From a virus, in the IMG/VR virus record IMGVR_UViG_3300027659_000263, positions 1 through 20,871 of that record: a DNA stretch of 20,871 bases; one strand, given 5' to 3'. The notes under the pieces are model-generated. The model searched no databases. It worked only from the letters and a program-made list of their open reading frames with translations, and was not told the origin of the DNA. The position numbers were made by a program, and so were the translations under genes. Position 1 is the stretch's first letter, and the number at the start of each line of letters is the position of its first letter. Of this stretch, positions 20,215 to 20,871 are shown piece by piece.

Positions 20215-20871
20215 TTACCTCAAAAGATGTTCAATTGCGGAAGCCGCATCGTTGACGCGACCAGTTTTAGCAAGTCTTTGTTGCGACCGTCTTGAATCCG
20301 TTGTGTTGTCCATTCTCCCCGCTGCGCCTGGCTTGGCGGGTTTAGGCCCATTGTTGACCGCTGGCCTGATGTTGCCCCTCTTGGTCATCATCTGGTCGTA
20401 CAGCGCAGCCTTACGCAGCGCAACGACAGCTCGGTGGTCAAAAATATTCTTCAGCTCATCGGAGGAAAAGCCTAGCTTCTGCCCCCACTCAATCAGCAAC
20501 GTCTTTTCAGCCTTGGCCTTGTCGGGGTTAGCCCACTCGGGAATGGCTTTGAGCATGGCATCTTGCTGTTGTGCAAGGTGTGCCTGCATAGACTGATATT
20601 GCTCTTGCGCCTGGATGTGAGAGAGTCGCTGCTGCTCAGACTGAATAGCTGCGTGTACTTTTTCGGCATCTCTTGCAAGTTCCTTTTGCCGCACCCATTC
20701 GATTGGGTCTTCGTTGTAAAGACGATCCATGTCGATCTGTGGTGCAGCGTTTTGCTGAAGTTGCGCCTGGAGTGAACCCAGCAACTGGGAATACTGTTGG
20801 CGCTCCGTCCGCACAAGTTCAGCCTCTGCTGCGAACGCTCTTCGTTCTTCAGACACTTGCTGAGTCTTGCG
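20215..20871 (-). CDS. capsid scaffolding protein (partial, 5' end outside window)
   Basis: The frame is open through the right edge, with 218 codons visible. The possible GTG start at 20856 has five codons before it (RKTQQ), so the gene most likely begins outside the window. It is highly charged and helical, with a coiled-coil tract (about 20-115 of the visible part; 'ELARDAEKVHAAIQSEQQRL') and 'PEWANPDKAKAEKTLLIEWG' then 'FSSDELKNIFDHRAVVALRK', a conserved scaffold signature. The Pro/Lys-rich linker 'NNGPKPAKPGAAGRM' precedes a basic helical tail ('SRRSQQRLAKTGRVNDA') that could bind the capsid protein. It is directly upstream of the capsid gene, the standard order. Confidence 0.75.
   Translation of the reverse strand, partial: RKTQQVSEERRAFAAEAELVRTERQQYSQLLGSLQAQLQQNAAPQIDMDRLYNEDPIEWVRQKELARDAEKVHAAIQSEQQRLSHIQAQEQYQSMQAHLAQQQDAMLKAIPEWANPDKAKAEKTLLIEWGQKLGFSSDELKNIFDHRAVVALRKAALYDQMMTKRGNIRPAVNNGPKPAKPGAAGRMDNTTDSRRSQQRLAKTGRVNDAASAIEHLLR

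Noticed and set aside
1-20871. CRISPR arrays, tRNA genes, insertion sequences, integrase or attachment sites
   Set aside because: I saw no regularly spaced non-coding repeats, cloverleaf-like sequence, transposase or integrase frame; all long repeats lie inside structural genes.

Overview
The window is part of a tailed-phage (Caudoviricetes) genome or prophage with a podovirus-like virion. The host is most likely a Gram-negative bacterium. Shine-Dalgarno sites of the AGGAG type precede many starts, and base composition is near half GC, with patches from about one third to two thirds. Gene content resembles uncultured freshwater and marine podoviruses. A betaproteobacterial host is only a guess. 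Terminase, portal, polymerase and integrase genes are not in the window and would lie beyond its right or left edge.

Left end (1-2227): a truncated leftward gene for a YdaS/Cro-like helix-turn-helix regulator (1-150) faces a rightward cassette across a 165-bp intergenic region. That region carries three perfect palindromes. Two share the pattern TAGC-N5-GCTA, and one of these overlaps a plausible rightward promoter, so the layout looks like a lysogeny-type switch. The rightward cassette has nine small genes. The first eight are joined by ATGA or similar stop/start overlaps. They include a 49-residue protein with two DnaJ-like CxxCxGxG knuckles, two small single-span membrane proteins and a winged-helix-like protein. 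The ninth, more AT-rich, runs into the end of the opposing late operon and overlaps it by 47 bp.

Late operon (2181-20871, all minus strand, read right to left): scaffold (partial), SU10-type major capsid protein, a conserved 104-residue protein, a GT-A glycosyltransferase, head-tail adaptor, three small or repetitive structural proteins, tail fibre, a fibre-associated small protein, a cluster of membrane proteins including a 3TM-type holin, two very basic small proteins, an M15 peptidase endolysin, a tail nozzle/hub-like protein, two conserved small proteins, and five large proteins interpreted as internal/ejection proteins, with a small beta-type virion protein between the last two. Genes are packed with gaps of 0-50 bp or 1-4 bp overlaps, as expected for one long late transcript.

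The most unusual observations are: the paired TAGC-N5-GCTA palindromes in the divergent region; a 10-bp GNRA-tetraloop hairpin lying exactly between a strong Shine-Dalgarno sequence and the start codon of the gene after the capsid gene; a very regular 20-residue repeat protein ending in decapeptide repeats; a shared short helical module in several internal proteins; and sharp base-composition breaks inside the tail fibre and the last internal protein.
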